Of a stretch of DNA of 10,939 bases, positions 1-7,159 are shown piece by piece (within the stretch, counting starts at the first letter, position 1; the number at the start of each line of letters is the position of its first letter). The notes beneath the pieces were generated by a model. That model searched no databases. It was not told the DNA's origin and saw nothing but the letters and a program-made list of their open reading frames with translations. The DNA is from Methanobacterium sp. (GTDB taxonomy: Archaea > Methanobacteriota > Methanobacteria > Methanobacteriales > Methanobacteriaceae), in assembly GCA_020854975.1 (NCBI GenBank), contig JAHKLQ010000155.1:1-10939 (forward strand). Reading direction: 5' to 3'. The position numbers and the translations under genes are program-made.

Positions 1-273
<273 letters not shown>

Positions 274-277
274 ATTC

Positions 278-305
278 TTTTTAAATTCCCATCTACACTT
301 TTTTT
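278..305 (+). terminator. T-rich transcription end of the inositol-phosphate synthase gene
   Basis: Five T's (278-282) and then seven T's (299-305) follow the stop codon within 32 bases. Archaeal transcription commonly ends on such T-runs without a strong hairpin, and none is visible here. The call rests only on T-runs and position. Confidence 0.45.
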
Positions 306-668
306 ACTTAAATCATTGCTTTTTGGAAAAAGTTTGTTTTGGCTGGTATTTATTTCCTTACAGAAATAGCAAGTAACTTTCATGCCAATTCACCCTAAAT
401 CTCCTTTTAATATGAATTTTGACCCATACATTCTGTTTTTTAAAGTTAGTTTGAATAGTAATACAAATTATCTATTATTTAATGTATAATATTAAGAAAA
501 AAATTTCATATTAATCTGCGTGCAACTGAACCATACTTATAGATTTTGTATAGGTTCCCTGCTGGTTCTGCCACTTTTAAGGTAAGGATATAAGTAAGTT
601 TACCCTAAGTATATAAGGATATTAAAATTTTAAGTTTATGAATATTTATTTACACTTTGAGGGTCATT
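306..668 (+). promoter_or_regulatory. Long AT-rich gap with the pycB promoter
   Basis: I find no gene or RNA gene in this stretch. Near its right end are two TATA-like boxes: TATATAA at 610-616 and GATATAAG at 587-594, both in a repeated AAGGATAT context (584-591 and 615-622, 31 bp apart). With the usual archaeal distance of about 25 bp, the right-hand box would start transcription near 640, giving a leader of about 30 nt. GAGGG at 659-663 is the ribosome binding site of pycB. The rest (about 306-580) is AT-rich sequence without structure I can support. Confidence 0.5.
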
Positions 669-2387
669 ATGACGAAGATAAGGTTAATTGAAACCGCTTT
701 TAGAGATGCGCATCAGTCACTCTTGGCTACGCGGATGAGAACACGGGATATGCTACCTATTGCTGAAGAAATGGATAAAGTTGGCTTTTTTTCTCTGGAA
801 TGTTGGGGAGGGGCTACCTTTGATACCTGTATCCGTTATTTAAATGAGGATCCTTGGGAAAGACTACGCAGCTTGAAAGAGTTGGTTAAGAAGACTCCAC
901 TACAGATGCTTCTCCGGGGGCAGAATCTGGTGGGTTACAAACATTACCCCGATGATGTGGTGCGTGAATTTGTGGAAAAAGCTTACACTAATGGAGTGGA
1001 CGTTTTCCGAATATTTGATGCATTAAATGACATCCGTAATATGGAATTATCTATAAAGGTAGCTAAAGAGCAGGGTGCCCATGTACAGGCCACCATCAGC
1101 TACACCACCAGCCCTTACCACACTATAGAAAAATATGTGGAATTTGCCAAGGAATTGGAAGCATTAGACTGTGATTCATTAGCTATAAAAGACATGGCAG
1201 GACTCATCTCCCCCCATGACACTTACGAATTAGTTAAAGTTCTTAAAGAGGAAACTGACCTTCTGATCAACTTGCATTGTCACTGTACAAGTGGTATGAC
1301 CCCTATGAGTTATTACGCTGCCTGTCAGGCAGGGGTTGACCTTTTGGATACTGCTATTTCACCATTGGCCTGGGGTGCTTCTCAACCTCCAACTGAAAGT
1401 GTGGTGGCAGCCCTTAAAGAAACCCCATTTGATACTGAACTTGATTTGAAACTTTTAACTCAGATTAAAAAGTATTTCGAGGAGATCCGTGAAAAGTACA
1501 GTGGTATCCTGGACCCCATTACCGAAAGAGTAGATACCAATGTGCTTCTCTACCAGATACCCGGAGGAATGCTTTCCAACTTTGTTTCCCAGTTGAAGGA
1601 GCAAAACGCCCTGGATCGTTATGAGGATGTGTTGGCAGAGGTACCTAAGGTAAGGAAAGATTTAGGTTACCCACCACTGGTAACTCCCACCAGCCAGATT
1701 GTAGGTATTCAGGCAGTGATGAATGTCCTGGGAGGAGAAAGGTACAAAAACCCATCTAAAGAAATTAAAGAATATATTAAAGGGTTCTATGGAAGGCCAC
1801 CAGCCCCTATTAACCAGGAGATTGCCCATAAAATTATTGGCGATGAAAAACCAATTAGCTGCCGCCCAGCAGACCTTCTGGAAGATGAACTGGATAAATT
1901 CCGAAAAGAAGGAGAAGAAATGGGTATTATTAAGAAAGATGAAGATGTTTTAACCTTCGCCCTTTATCCTGCTGTGGCACCAAAATTCTTGAAAGGAGAG
2001 GCAGAGGAAGAACCTTTAACACCACCTAAAACTGGTGTATCTGTTGAAGAACCTGCTTCCATACCTACCGAGTACCAGGTGGAAGTGGATGGGGAGAATT
2101 TCCAGGTTAAAGTGGTACCTACGGGATATCTGGAGATTGAAGCTGTGGAAGGGAATAAACCCACCGGTCCTGTGGAAGGTGGAGTAACCACCACCATGCA
2201 GGGAATGATTCTTAAACTTAAAGTCAACAAAGGTGATAATGTTAAAGAAGGGGATGTGGTTGCTGTTTTAGAAGCCATGAAGATGGAAAACGATATTCAT
2301 GCCCCTGAAGCAGGTACAGTTCAGGAGATCTTCGTGGAAGAAGGAGACACAGTAGGTGCAGATGATACTTTGATGGTTATCAAATAA
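669..2387 (+). CDS. pycB: Pyruvate carboxylase subunit B (carboxyltransferase plus biotin carrier)
   Basis: This cytoplasmic protein is the transcarboxylase half of two-subunit archaeal pyruvate carboxylase. It moves CO2 from biotin to pyruvate to make oxaloacetate for the incomplete reductive TCA branch of methanogens. The 572 residues begin with the TIM-barrel signature ETAFRDAHQSLLATRMRTRDM (D13 is the likely metal ligand). The reactive lysine lies in IKDMAG (K174) and the metal-binding histidines in NLHCHC (H203, H205). A Pro/Thr/Glu-rich linker (about 440-475) leads to a biotinyl domain with EAMKMEN, biotin on K538. I chose the ATG at 669 over the in-frame TTG at 657 because GAGGG (659-663) sits 5 nt before it and would overlap the TTG start. 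The biotin carboxylase partner PycA is not in the window. The protein resembles OadA of oxaloacetate decarboxylase, but no membrane subunits are nearby and methanogens use it anabolically. Confidence 0.95.
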   Translation: MTKIRLIETAFRDAHQSLLATRMRTRDMLPIAEEMDKVGFFSLECWGGATFDTCIRYLNEDPWERLRSLKELVKKTPLQMLLRGQNLVGYKHYPDDVVREFVEKAYTNGVDVFRIFDALNDIRNMELSIKVAKEQGAHVQATISYTTSPYHTIEKYVEFAKELEALDCDSLAIKDMAGLISPHDTYELVKVLKEETDLLINLHCHCTSGMTPMSYYAACQAGVDLLDTAISPLAWGASQPPTESVVAALKETPFDTELDLKLLTQIKKYFEEIREKYSGILDPITERVDTNVLLYQIPGGMLSNFVSQLKEQNALDRYEDVLAEVPKVRKDLGYPPLVTPTSQIVGIQAVMNVLGGERYKNPSKEIKEYIKGFYGRPPAPINQEIAHKIIGDEKPISCRPADLLEDELDKFRKEGEEMGIIKKDEDVLTFALYPAVAPKFLKGEAEEEPLTPPKTGVSVEEPASIPTEYQVEVDGENFQVKVVPTGYLEIEAVEGNKPTGPVEGGVTTTMQGMILKLKVNKGDNVKEGDVVAVLEAMKMENDIHAPEAGTVQEIFVEEGDTVGADDTLMVIK

Positions 2388-2403
2388 ACCATCATCCTAA
2401 CTA

Positions 2404-2410
2404 TTTTTTT
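2404..2410 (+). terminator. T-run after pycB
   Basis: Seven T's lie 17 bases after the pycB stop and are followed at once by eight A's. The T7A8 block could serve as a T-rich end for pycB and, read on the other strand, for the convergent Roadblock gene. Position and base composition are the only evidence. Confidence 0.5.
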
Positions 2411-2430
2411 AAAAAAAATAAATAGATACT

Positions 2431-2576
2431 GATTATTTAATAAATTGCTAGTTAAGTTGCTGTTTAATTTGATTATTTAGGAAAGTTTAATTGATTATTT
2501 AAGAAATTATTTAATAAATTTGGCTTAAAAAATTCTATATCTTATTTAATAAATTTTGGTTAGGAGATTCTACATC
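2431..2576. repeat. Degenerate ATTATTTAATAAATT repeats, including a 35-bp tandem duplication
   Basis: The gap between the converging pycB and Roadblock genes carries repeated GATTATTTAA-type words at 2431, 2471 and 2493. Two longer adjacent copies follow: 2507-2541 and 2542-2576. These align without gaps over 35 bases with 29 matches: both share TTATTTAATAAATTT at the left and ATTCTA near the right, with six differences in between. The right copy ends inside the last 7 bases of the Roadblock gene, including its stop codon, so the duplication copied the gene end outward. On the minus strand the units are T-rich and may act as doubled terminators. Confidence 0.6.
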
Positions 2577-2947
2577 TCATGCAATACATTCTCAACCTGT
2601 TTTGCATGGGATTCCATCTCGAAAAGTATAAGGCCAATTTGAGCTTCGGTCTCGGTTAAAGCCGTGAGAATTGCCTTCGGACCTGCAGGTATCAATACTA
2701 TGGTTCCTTGTTCTGTTTTAAGGGAAATTTCACTAACTGAACCTGTTTTCATCTGGTTGGAAGCAGCTTCAGCAGCTCCCATTATAGTGGAGCAGAGTGC
2801 TGAAAATATACGGGCATCAACATCAGGAGGGGTTCTGGAGTTGATTAAAAGCCCTTCTTTGGAAACAATGGCGCATGCTTTTATTTGACCTACCTGTAGT
2901 AATGATGATAAAACATCGTCCAATTTTTCTTTCTTAGTCTCAGCCAT
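2570..2947 (-). CDS. Roadblock/LC7-family protein
   Basis: The 125-residue protein has the compact alpha/beta Roadblock fold and little else. After a charged helix ([20 protein letters not shown]) comes the typical strand-turn [14 protein letters not shown], a helix rich in Ala and Met ([15 protein letters not shown]), strands around [18 protein letters not shown], and a C-terminal helix. Such proteins usually regulate small Ras-like GTPases of the MglA or Rab type, or act as dimeric scaffolds; the partner is unknown and no GTPase is in the window. I chose the ATG at 2947 because AGGAGA (2952-2957 on the plus strand as TCTCCT) lies 4 nt before it, and a longer upstream reading would overlap queC. 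It starts 25 bp after queC, so the two are probably co-transcribed, although a TATA-like stretch is also present inside the end of queC. Confidence 0.8.
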   Translation of the reverse strand: MAETKKEKLDDVLSSLLQVGQIKACAIVSKEGLLINSRTPPDVDARIFSALCSTIMGAAEAASNQMKTGSVSEISLKTEQGTIVLIPAGPKAILTALTETEAQIGLILFEMESHAKQVENVLHEM

Positions 2948-2972
2948 AGTATCTCCTAAATTTATAAATAAT

Positions 2973-3668
2973 TTATTTATATTGATATTTAGTTTTATCT
3001 TTAATTCCTGCAGATTCAAAAGCTCTCTTACGTCGCAGGCATGATTCACACCAACTACAATGTTCTTCTCCACCCATGTAACATGAGTAACTAAGTTCCA
3101 TTGGTGCCCCGATCTCATCACCGAGTTTTACAATGTCTTCTTTGTTCATCTGGATAAGAGGAGCTTCTATCTGTACTTCATCCAGTGAACCAATTTCCAG
3201 AACATGGTTGAAAGCATCTAAAAATTCTTTAGAATTATCGGGAAATGTTACGGCTTCTTCCAGATCCCATCCAACTATGATTTTCTCTGCTCCTTCTGCC
3301 TCGGCAAATGATAGTGCGATGGCTGTGAATACTACATTTCTACCTGGAACCCATACTTTCCGGGCAGTTTCATCACAGGTGTCTTTATCATCCAGCTGGT
3401 TCACCTCCAGCTTGGGAACTTCCTGTGTACTTGTCAGGGCAGAACTACCTAGTTGAGCTAGCCAGGGAAGTTCAATAACTGTGTGTTCCATGCCCAACTT
3501 TTCACATATTGTTTTTGAAGATTTTATTTCCATATTGGCACTTCTCTGACCATAATCAAAGGTTATGACGTGCACATCATAATCTTTTGCCAGGAGAGAA
3601 GTGGCCACTGTTGAGTCCAGGCCTCCTGAAAGGACGGATATTGCTTTTTTTCTCTTTGAATTGTTCAT
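2973..3668 (-). CDS. queC: 7-cyano-7-deazaguanine (preQ0) synthase QueC
   Basis: QueC uses ATP and ammonia to turn 7-carboxy-7-deazaguanine into preQ0. In archaea preQ0 is inserted at position 15 of tRNA and becomes archaeosine. The 231-residue protein shows the PP-loop SGGLDST (14-20), the substrate region VWVPGRN (105-111), and the zinc site formed by C196, C204, C207 and C210 ([16 protein letters not shown]). All key residues are present and the length is normal. I chose the ATG at 3668; GTG and TTG codons lie 9 and 6 bases upstream. No clear Shine-Dalgarno site precedes it, so translation may be weakly led or leaderless. The other preQ0 genes (queD, queE, folE2-type) are not in the window. 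It is followed by the Roadblock gene on the same strand. Confidence 0.95.
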   Translation of the reverse strand: MNNSKRKKAISVLSGGLDSTVATSLLAKDYDVHVITFDYGQRSANMEIKSSKTICEKLGMEHTVIELPWLAQLGSSALTSTQEVPKLEVNQLDDKDTCDETARKVWVPGRNVVFTAIALSFAEAEGAEKIIVGWDLEEAVTFPDNSKEFLDAFNHVLEIGSLDEVQIEAPLIQMNKEDIVKLGDEIGAPMELSYSCYMGGEEHCSWCESCLRRKRAFESAGIKDKTKYQYK

Positions 3669-3708
3669 TTTCAACACACTAGAATAATTATAGATCTTTA
3701 TGATCCTA

Positions 3709-3727
3709 ATTTATAGGTATTATAAAT
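3709..3727 (-). promoter_or_regulatory. Likely TATA region of queC, an inverted repeat
   Basis: ATTTATA (3709-3715) and TATAAAT (3721-3727) form an inverted repeat around five bases, in the 98-bp gap between larC and queC. A minus-strand TATA box near 3719-3727 would put the transcription start near 3695-3700, about 30 nt before queC. The symmetry could also be a regulator site, but TATA boxes are self-complementary by nature, so I do not weigh it heavily. Confidence 0.4.
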
Positions 3728-3766
3728 ATGGGCCTATCTATTTTAGCTCTCAATCAGTTATGGTAA

Positions 3767-4966
3767 TCAATCCTCTTCCAAATTTACCTTTTGGTTTATA
3801 ATTCTTATAATATCCTTTAAAGGAATTCCCATTTCCTCTGCTATCTTTTTTGCATCTTCATATTCAACTGTAACATTGACTATTTCCTCACCTATCTTGG
3901 CGACCTTAAACCGCACTGGCCTTATTTTTCCCTCAAAATCAACATCTACTGGAATTATCTCTCGACTGACAATGTGTCTATGGACATATGGTAAAGTTCT
4001 AACCCCAAGGGTTCCTGTTTCCCGAATTATAGTCTCTAACAGTTTGTCATTCATGTGCGATTTACTTATAACTCTCAAAAGGTGGCCTGGCCTGTTTTTC
4101 TTGGCTATAGTTGGGATTATAGTAACATCCAGGGCACCTTCCTCCATTAACTTATCCACAGTGTGGCCTAAAACTTCTCCAGTAACATCGTCCACGTTCG
4201 TTTCCAGGATGGAGATTTTGTCTGTGGGAATTGGAGAATTACCACAAATAATTCTCAGTATGTTCGGAAATTCTAGATCCAGTTTCCCTGCCCCGTAAGC
4301 AATCTTCTGATTGGTTATCAATGGATAAAATTCACAGAATTCATCCACCATATTCACCAGTAAAGCCGCTCCAGTGGGAGTGGTTAACTCATAATCTACG
4401 GGACCACCACTTACAGGAACATTTTTAAGTATCTCCAGGGTTGCAGGTGCTGGAACACTGAGATTTCCATGTTTACTCTTAATTCTACCCCCTCCAAGTG
4501 CAGGAGGTAATCCATAAACCTTCATATTATGAAGTCCCAGTTCATGAAAGGCATAGGATGCACCCATAATATCTGCCACAGCATCTGCAGCTCCCACCTC
4601 ATGAAAATGGATTTTATCAATTGAAACTCCATGAACATGTGATTCTGCCATTGCCAGTGTCTTGAAAACCTTTTTAACAAAGTCTAAGATGGTTGGTGTT
4701 ACATTTTCGTGCTGTATTTCATCTAAAATCTCTAATATGCTGGTGTAAGCTATGGTCTGATGGTCAGAACACCGGACATCAGCAAAACTAGCAGAAATTC
4801 CTGTTTTGTTGATATCCCGTATTTTAACATCCACCTCACCAAAATGAGAACCATAAACTTCCATAACATCTTTAACTATCTCAGGATTTGCCCCTAAATT
4901 AACTAACGCCCCAATTACCATATTTCCAGATATTCCTGACTGTTGGGGGTCTATGATTGCAACCAT
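3767..4966 (-). CDS. larC: LarC-type nickel insertion protein (nickel-pincer cofactor synthesis)
   Basis: LarC is a CTP-dependent cyclometallase that inserts nickel into the pyridinium bisthiocarboxylate nucleotide, giving the nickel-pincer cofactor of LarA-type racemases and epimerases. The 399-residue protein is full length in one frame; in Lactobacillus the gene is split by a programmed frameshift. Visible family blocks are SGISGNM (10-16), [17 protein letters not shown] (120-136), [13 protein letters not shown] (166-178), TPTGAA (196-201), [13 protein letters not shown] (255-267), KKNRPG (289-294) and [15 protein letters not shown] near the end. The first block has Asn where many homologues have Asp (SGISGDM). 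I chose the ATG at 4966; GGAGG (4977-4981) lies 10 nt upstream, a little far. LarA, LarB and LarE are not in the window, so the client enzyme is unknown. A TATA-like TTTATAAG on the minus strand lies at about 4998-5005. Confidence 0.88.
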   Translation of the reverse strand: MVAIIDPQQSGISGNMVIGALVNLGANPEIVKDVMEVYGSHFGEVDVKIRDINKTGISASFADVRCSDHQTIAYTSILEILDEIQHENVTPTILDFVKKVFKTLAMAESHVHGVSIDKIHFHEVGAADAVADIMGASYAFHELGLHNMKVYGLPPALGGGRIKSKHGNLSVPAPATLEILKNVPVSGGPVDYELTTPTGAALLVNMVDEFCEFYPLITNQKIAYGAGKLDLEFPNILRIICGNSPIPTDKISILETNVDDVTGEVLGHTVDKLMEEGALDVTIIPTIAKKNRPGHLLRVISKSHMNDKLLETIIRETGTLGVRTLPYVHRHIVSREIIPVDVDFEGKIRPVRFKVAKIGEEIVNVTVEYEDAKKIAEEMGIPLKDIIRIINQKVNLEED

Positions 4967-5026
4967 AACTTAAAATCCTCCATATCGACATTTCATTCTT
5001 ATAAATGACCATTTCTTGAACCATTC

Positions 5027-5121
5027 ATTCTAAAACTGATGATTATCCTTCTAAAATCTGAGGGTTATCCATTCTAAATCAATATTATTCTAAAATTGAT
5101 CTATACCCTAAATTGATCTAT
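5027..5121. repeat. Five imperfect ATTCTAAAATTGAT direct repeats between larC and hsp20
   Basis: The word TTCTAAA and near-copies start at 5028, 5049, 5072, 5088 and 5106 (the last is CCCTAAA), 16 to 23 bases apart. Most are followed by a TTGAT- or CTGAT-like word. The last two copies are the most alike: CTAAAATTGATCTAT (5090-5104) and CTAAATTGATCTAT (5108-5121). A weaker form, ATTCTTATAAATGA, lies at about 4995 and overlaps the larC TATA region. On the minus strand the consensus reads ATCAATTTTAGAAT. The cluster lies upstream of both promoters and could bind a regulator of larC, hsp20 or both. No regulator is named by the sequence. Confidence 0.55.
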
Positions 5122-5160
5122 TATCTTATTTTATAATCTTCATGTATCATTTTTTCCTTT

Positions 5161-5237
5161 TTCCGGGAAATTTTATATAATTGGTATAATAAGTATTAAT
5201 TGACTCGATAAGAGGTTGACTCACAACTATGAGGTGA
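5161..5237 (+). promoter_or_regulatory. hsp20 promoter with TTGACTC direct repeat and strong Shine-Dalgarno site
   Basis: TTTTATATAA (5171-5180) is a strong archaeal TATA box, with a purine-rich GGGAAA (5165-5170) at the place of the TFB site. Transcription would start near 5201-5205. TTGACTC occurs twice, at 5200-5206 and 5216-5222, so one copy covers the predicted start and the other lies just behind it. That is a typical place for a repressor. GAGGTGA (5231-5237) is a full Shine-Dalgarno site 5 nt before the ATG. The role of the repeat is inferred from position only. Confidence 0.55.
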
Positions 5238-5242
5238 AATAA

Positions 5243-5686
5243 ATGAAAAGAAAAAGGACTATTTTAGATAAGAAGGGATTTGTTGAGAGGATGATGGAAG
5301 ATACCGCCAGAGCTATTGATGGTATCAGTAAAGATATTGGAAAATCTGTCATTGATTACACATTTGTTCCTGGGAAAGATATTCTTGAAACAGATGAAAG
5401 TGTGATCGTCCATCTGGATCTGCCGGGTATTGAAAAGAAAAATATCGATTTGGATGTCACAGAAACCAGGGTGCGAATAAAGGCCAATTTTGACATTGAA
5501 GAGGAAATTAACCGTGGCAGTCATCTTACTCTCCATGATCGAAAATCAGGGGTTGTAAAAAGAACTGTTAGACTTCCTAAGAAAGTTATTCCCCAGGAAG
5601 CTGAAGCTGAATTTAAAAACGGCGTGCTCAAAGTTGAAATTCCAAAACAGGAAAAAACTGAGAGTTTCAAGGTTAAAATTAGATAA
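5243..5686 (+). CDS. Small heat shock protein, Hsp20/alpha-crystallin family
   Basis: The 147-residue protein is an ATP-independent holdase that binds unfolding proteins as a large oligomer in the cytoplasm. A basic N-terminal helix region (1-40) precedes the alpha-crystallin domain at about 42-136. Characteristic parts are [19 protein letters not shown] (54-72), the [17 protein letters not shown] strand pair, and [12 protein letters not shown] (124-135), which is the family's NGVL motif. The C-terminal VKI (144-146) is the IxI-type anchor used for oligomer assembly. The strong promoter and the GAGGTGA site agree with high expression under stress. It faces larC across a divergent promoter region, and the two need not be linked in function. 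Confidence 0.93.
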   Translation: MKRKRTILDKKGFVERMMEDTARAIDGISKDIGKSVIDYTFVPGKDILETDESVIVHLDLPGIEKKNIDLDVTETRVRIKANFDIEEEINRGSHLTLHDRKSGVVKRTVRLPKKVIPQEAEAEFKNGVLKVEIPKQEKTESFKVKIR

Positions 5687-5728
5687 ATAGGTATATTGTA
5701 TAATACCTATTCTATTTCTTTATTTTTT
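5686..5728. terminator. Hairpin terminator shared by hsp20 and the convergent zinc-ribbon gene
   Basis: AATAGGTAT (5686-5694) and ATACCTATT (5703-5711) form a perfect 9-bp stem with an 8-nt loop, starting at the last base of the hsp20 stop codon. T-rich sequence follows (TTTCTTTATTTTTT, 5715-5728). The stem is symmetrical, so it can also serve the minus-strand zinc-ribbon gene, whose stop codon is at 5720-5722 just before it. Downstream on the minus strand only a short T-rich stretch follows. Confidence 0.7.
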
Positions 5729-5905
5729 AGTATTTTCAGATTTAGCTGGTAAATCTACCATGTGGAAGGTGTAAAAGCGGCTGAATCCACATTCCCGACA
5801 GCGTATCTTGATACTGTACTCATCTACCACTATATCATGGATAGTGGCATCTCCACAATTATAACATTGAGCACCCTTTTCAAGTTTCCATTTTTCAATA
5901 GCCAT
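5720..5905 (-). CDS. Small zinc-ribbon protein, paralogue of the upstream ribbon domain
   Basis: The 61-residue protein is mostly one zinc ribbon: CYNCG (C14, C17), an 18-residue beta-hairpin spacer, then CRECG (C36, C39) and an aromatic end SRFYTF. The 32 residues from C14 align without gaps with the C-terminal ribbon of the gene just upstream, with 12 identities: all four Cys, both following Gly, and the late Arg and Tyr. One therefore probably arose by duplication of the other. The ATG (5905-5903) shares its A with the upstream TGA, and GGAGG lies 7 nt before it, so translation is coupled. A longer upstream reading would overlap the other gene and is unlikely. The function is unknown; ribbons of this kind bind nucleic acid or protein. 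Confidence 0.8.
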   Translation of the reverse strand: MAIEKWKLEKGAQCYNCGDATIHDIVVDEYSIKIRCRECGFSRFYTFHMVDLPAKSENTKK

Positions 5906-6408
5906 CAGTTTTCCTCCTTTTCCACACCCTTGATAAGGTAGTAACGGGCTGCACCACAATTAGTACACCATATTTTAGCTTTGTTCATATCTATTCTTAT
6001 TCTCTGAACAGCATTTTCACCACAGTAAAAACATGGAACTTTCTTTTCCATTAACCAAGTTTCAGCTCGTTCCTGCACCTCAGATTTATAGTTAACTATA
6101 ATACGGCGAATAGGAACCTCTAAAATAGTATATTTTTCACCTTCCAGGGCTTTCATTACTGATTCCACAATTTCATCCGTTCTTTCTTCTTCTACAACAC
6201 TACAGATCAGCATGGCATCGGTGGCATAGTCTCGGATGAGACTGATAGCTGATTTGGGATCTTCTTTAATAGCAAACCCTTTCCAGTCCTGGGGAGACAT
6301 ACCTTTATACTCCAGAACATAAAATCCAGTAATGCCTGCATCAACAAGAGCATTCATAGCTTTTCCCAGGTTTTCTACCTCTACAAAAACTCTAAGATGA
6401 ACTTTCAG
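5905..6408 (-). CDS. PII-like domain plus C-terminal zinc ribbon, unknown function, unusual start
   Basis: I do not recognise a named family. Read from a CTG at 6408, the 167-residue protein starts (M)[20 protein letters not shown], a strand and helix, followed by [15 protein letters not shown]. This looks like the first half of the ferredoxin-like fold of PII-type regulators. A second strand-helix-strand set follows: [24 protein letters not shown] and then [15 protein letters not shown]. The end is a zinc ribbon with C126, C129, C148 and C151 and the motif GAARYY. The nearest ATG inside the frame (6357) would cut off the first strand and helix. The frame is open upstream to a TAG but holds no ATG, GTG or TTG before 6357. 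PII-like is my inference from the strand-helix pattern; the ribbon is directly visible. It is coupled to the small ribbon gene downstream. Confidence 0.72.
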   Translation of the reverse strand: MKVHLRVFVEVENLGKAMNALVDAGITGFYVLEYKGMSPQDWKGFAIKEDPKSAISLIRDYATDAMLICSVVEEERTDEIVESVMKALEGEKYTILEVPIRRIIVNYKSEVQERAETWLMEKKVPCFYCGENAVQRIRIDMNKAKIWCTNCGAARYYLIKGVEKEEN

Positions 6409-6434
6409 GATAACACCCCCATTTTTTAATCCTC
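6405..6434 (-). promoter_or_regulatory. Ribosome binding region that decides the start of the PII-like gene
   Basis: On the minus strand GGGGGTG (6420-6414) lies 5 nt before CTG (6408-6406), an ideal distance if CTG is the start. A second option is ATG at 6422-6420 with GAGG (6434-6431) 8 nt before it. That ATG opens only a five-codon reading (MGVLS, stop TGA at 6407-6405) but would run into the gene if its G-run were one base longer. The sequence alone does not choose between a rare start codon, a frameshift and a sequencing error. Confidence 0.5.
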
Positions 6435-6710
6435 TATTTTTTTGATCCTATCTACAACAATCAGAATATCAGATTTAACCCTTGATATTCATTTTTTTGT
6501 CAATCTTAGTTTAGATAATCTTGGTGATATTTATGTTACCATATATCTAAATAATTTATCCACTAATCTATTTACTAACTAGAATTGTCATAGTATTAAA
6601 AATCAGCTTAAAAGAGCTAACAACTATGATATAAGAAATTTTATCTCCATTATCTTGAATAAAATATTTAACCGTACTGTCCTCACAAAATATAGTTAAC
6701 AGGTGTTTTA
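6435..6710. promoter_or_regulatory. Divergent promoter region between the zinc-ribbon unit and the cobZ-like operon
   Basis: The gap is very AT-rich and holds no gene I can support. For the plus-strand operon, AAAATATTTA (6661-6670) is a fair TATA box; transcription would start near 6690, and AGGTG (6701-6705) lies 5 nt before the ATG at 6711. For the minus-strand unit the TATA box is less clear: ATAAATATC-like sequence near 6520-6530 is possible, giving a long leader of about 90 nt. I see no cobalamin riboswitch features in the short leader of the cobZ-like operon. Confidence 0.45.
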
Positions 6711-7157
6711 ATGAAAGATGAAGATTTATCTCGCTCTATTTACGAGTTCATGTCAGAAGTAGGAGTTGAAGTTCCACAACTGGTAGATGCTGGTCTGGAG
6801 CTCCTGGCAGGAGTGGAAAAAACTAAAAAATTGGAATTATCCCTTGAAACCCAGATGAAAAAAGCTTTAGAAGATATTAATGTAGTTGTGTTAATTGTAG
6901 CAGGTATTCGAGTTGAAGAAGACCTTCAAAACCATCGTATTGAAGGAGTGGATGTGGATGATGATCCTGCCTATCTTTACTGTGATGAAGTGTTGGGAAT
7001 GGCTATTGCCAATCAGATCGCGGGTACCAAAGCCATATTTAACTTTAAAAGGTACGATGAAGCAAAACCTGGGATCATTGGCACCCTTGGACCTATGTTG
7101 GATGATGTTTTCGCTGGACTGGTGGCTGGTTGCATGTCCAAGATCTTTGAGGAGTAA
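6711..7157 (+). CDS. cobZ: CobZ/PgpA-family phosphatase, probable alpha-ribazole-5'-phosphate phosphatase
   Basis: The C-terminal half matches the phosphatidylglycerophosphatase A family: [14 protein letters not shown] (D92, E93), [10 protein letters not shown] (112-121) and [10 protein letters not shown] (127-136, D131 and D132). The first 70 residues are mostly helical and lack the N-terminal PGT-type motif of bacterial PgpA. In archaea CobZ, a relative of PgpA, replaces CobC and removes the phosphate from alpha-ribazole phosphate or cobalamin phosphate. The choice of CobZ over a lipid phosphatase rests on context: cobS begins 2 bases after its stop, and the two enzymes act on neighbouring steps of lower-ligand attachment. 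The 148 residues start at ATG 6711 with AGGTG 5 nt upstream. A role in archaeal lipid synthesis is the alternative. Confidence 0.75.
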   Translation: MKDEDLSRSIYEFMSEVGVEVPQLVDAGLELLAGVEKTKKLELSLETQMKKALEDINVVVLIVAGIRVEEDLQNHRIEGVDVDDDPAYLYCDEVLGMAIANQIAGTKAIFNFKRYDEAKPGIIGTLGPMLDDVFAGLVAGCMSKIFEE

Positions 7158-7159
7158 CC

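Noticed and set aside
306..580. tRNA or small structured RNA in the gap before pycB
   Set aside because: I found no T-loop, no cloverleaf pairing and no box C/D motifs; the sequence is plain AT-rich.
1964..2278. Minus-strand reading of 104 residues inside pycB
   Set aside because: It is rich in Ser and Thr as expected from the opposite strand of the biotinyl domain; pycB coding is certain here.
2948..3121. N-terminal extension of the Roadblock protein
   Set aside because: The longer reading overlaps queC in another frame and has no family features, while the ATG at 2947 has a good Shine-Dalgarno site.
5720..5959. Longer 79-residue form of the small zinc-ribbon protein
   Set aside because: The extension overlaps the upstream gene by 54 bases and lacks a ribosome site; the ATG at 5905 has GGAGG and the coupling overlap.
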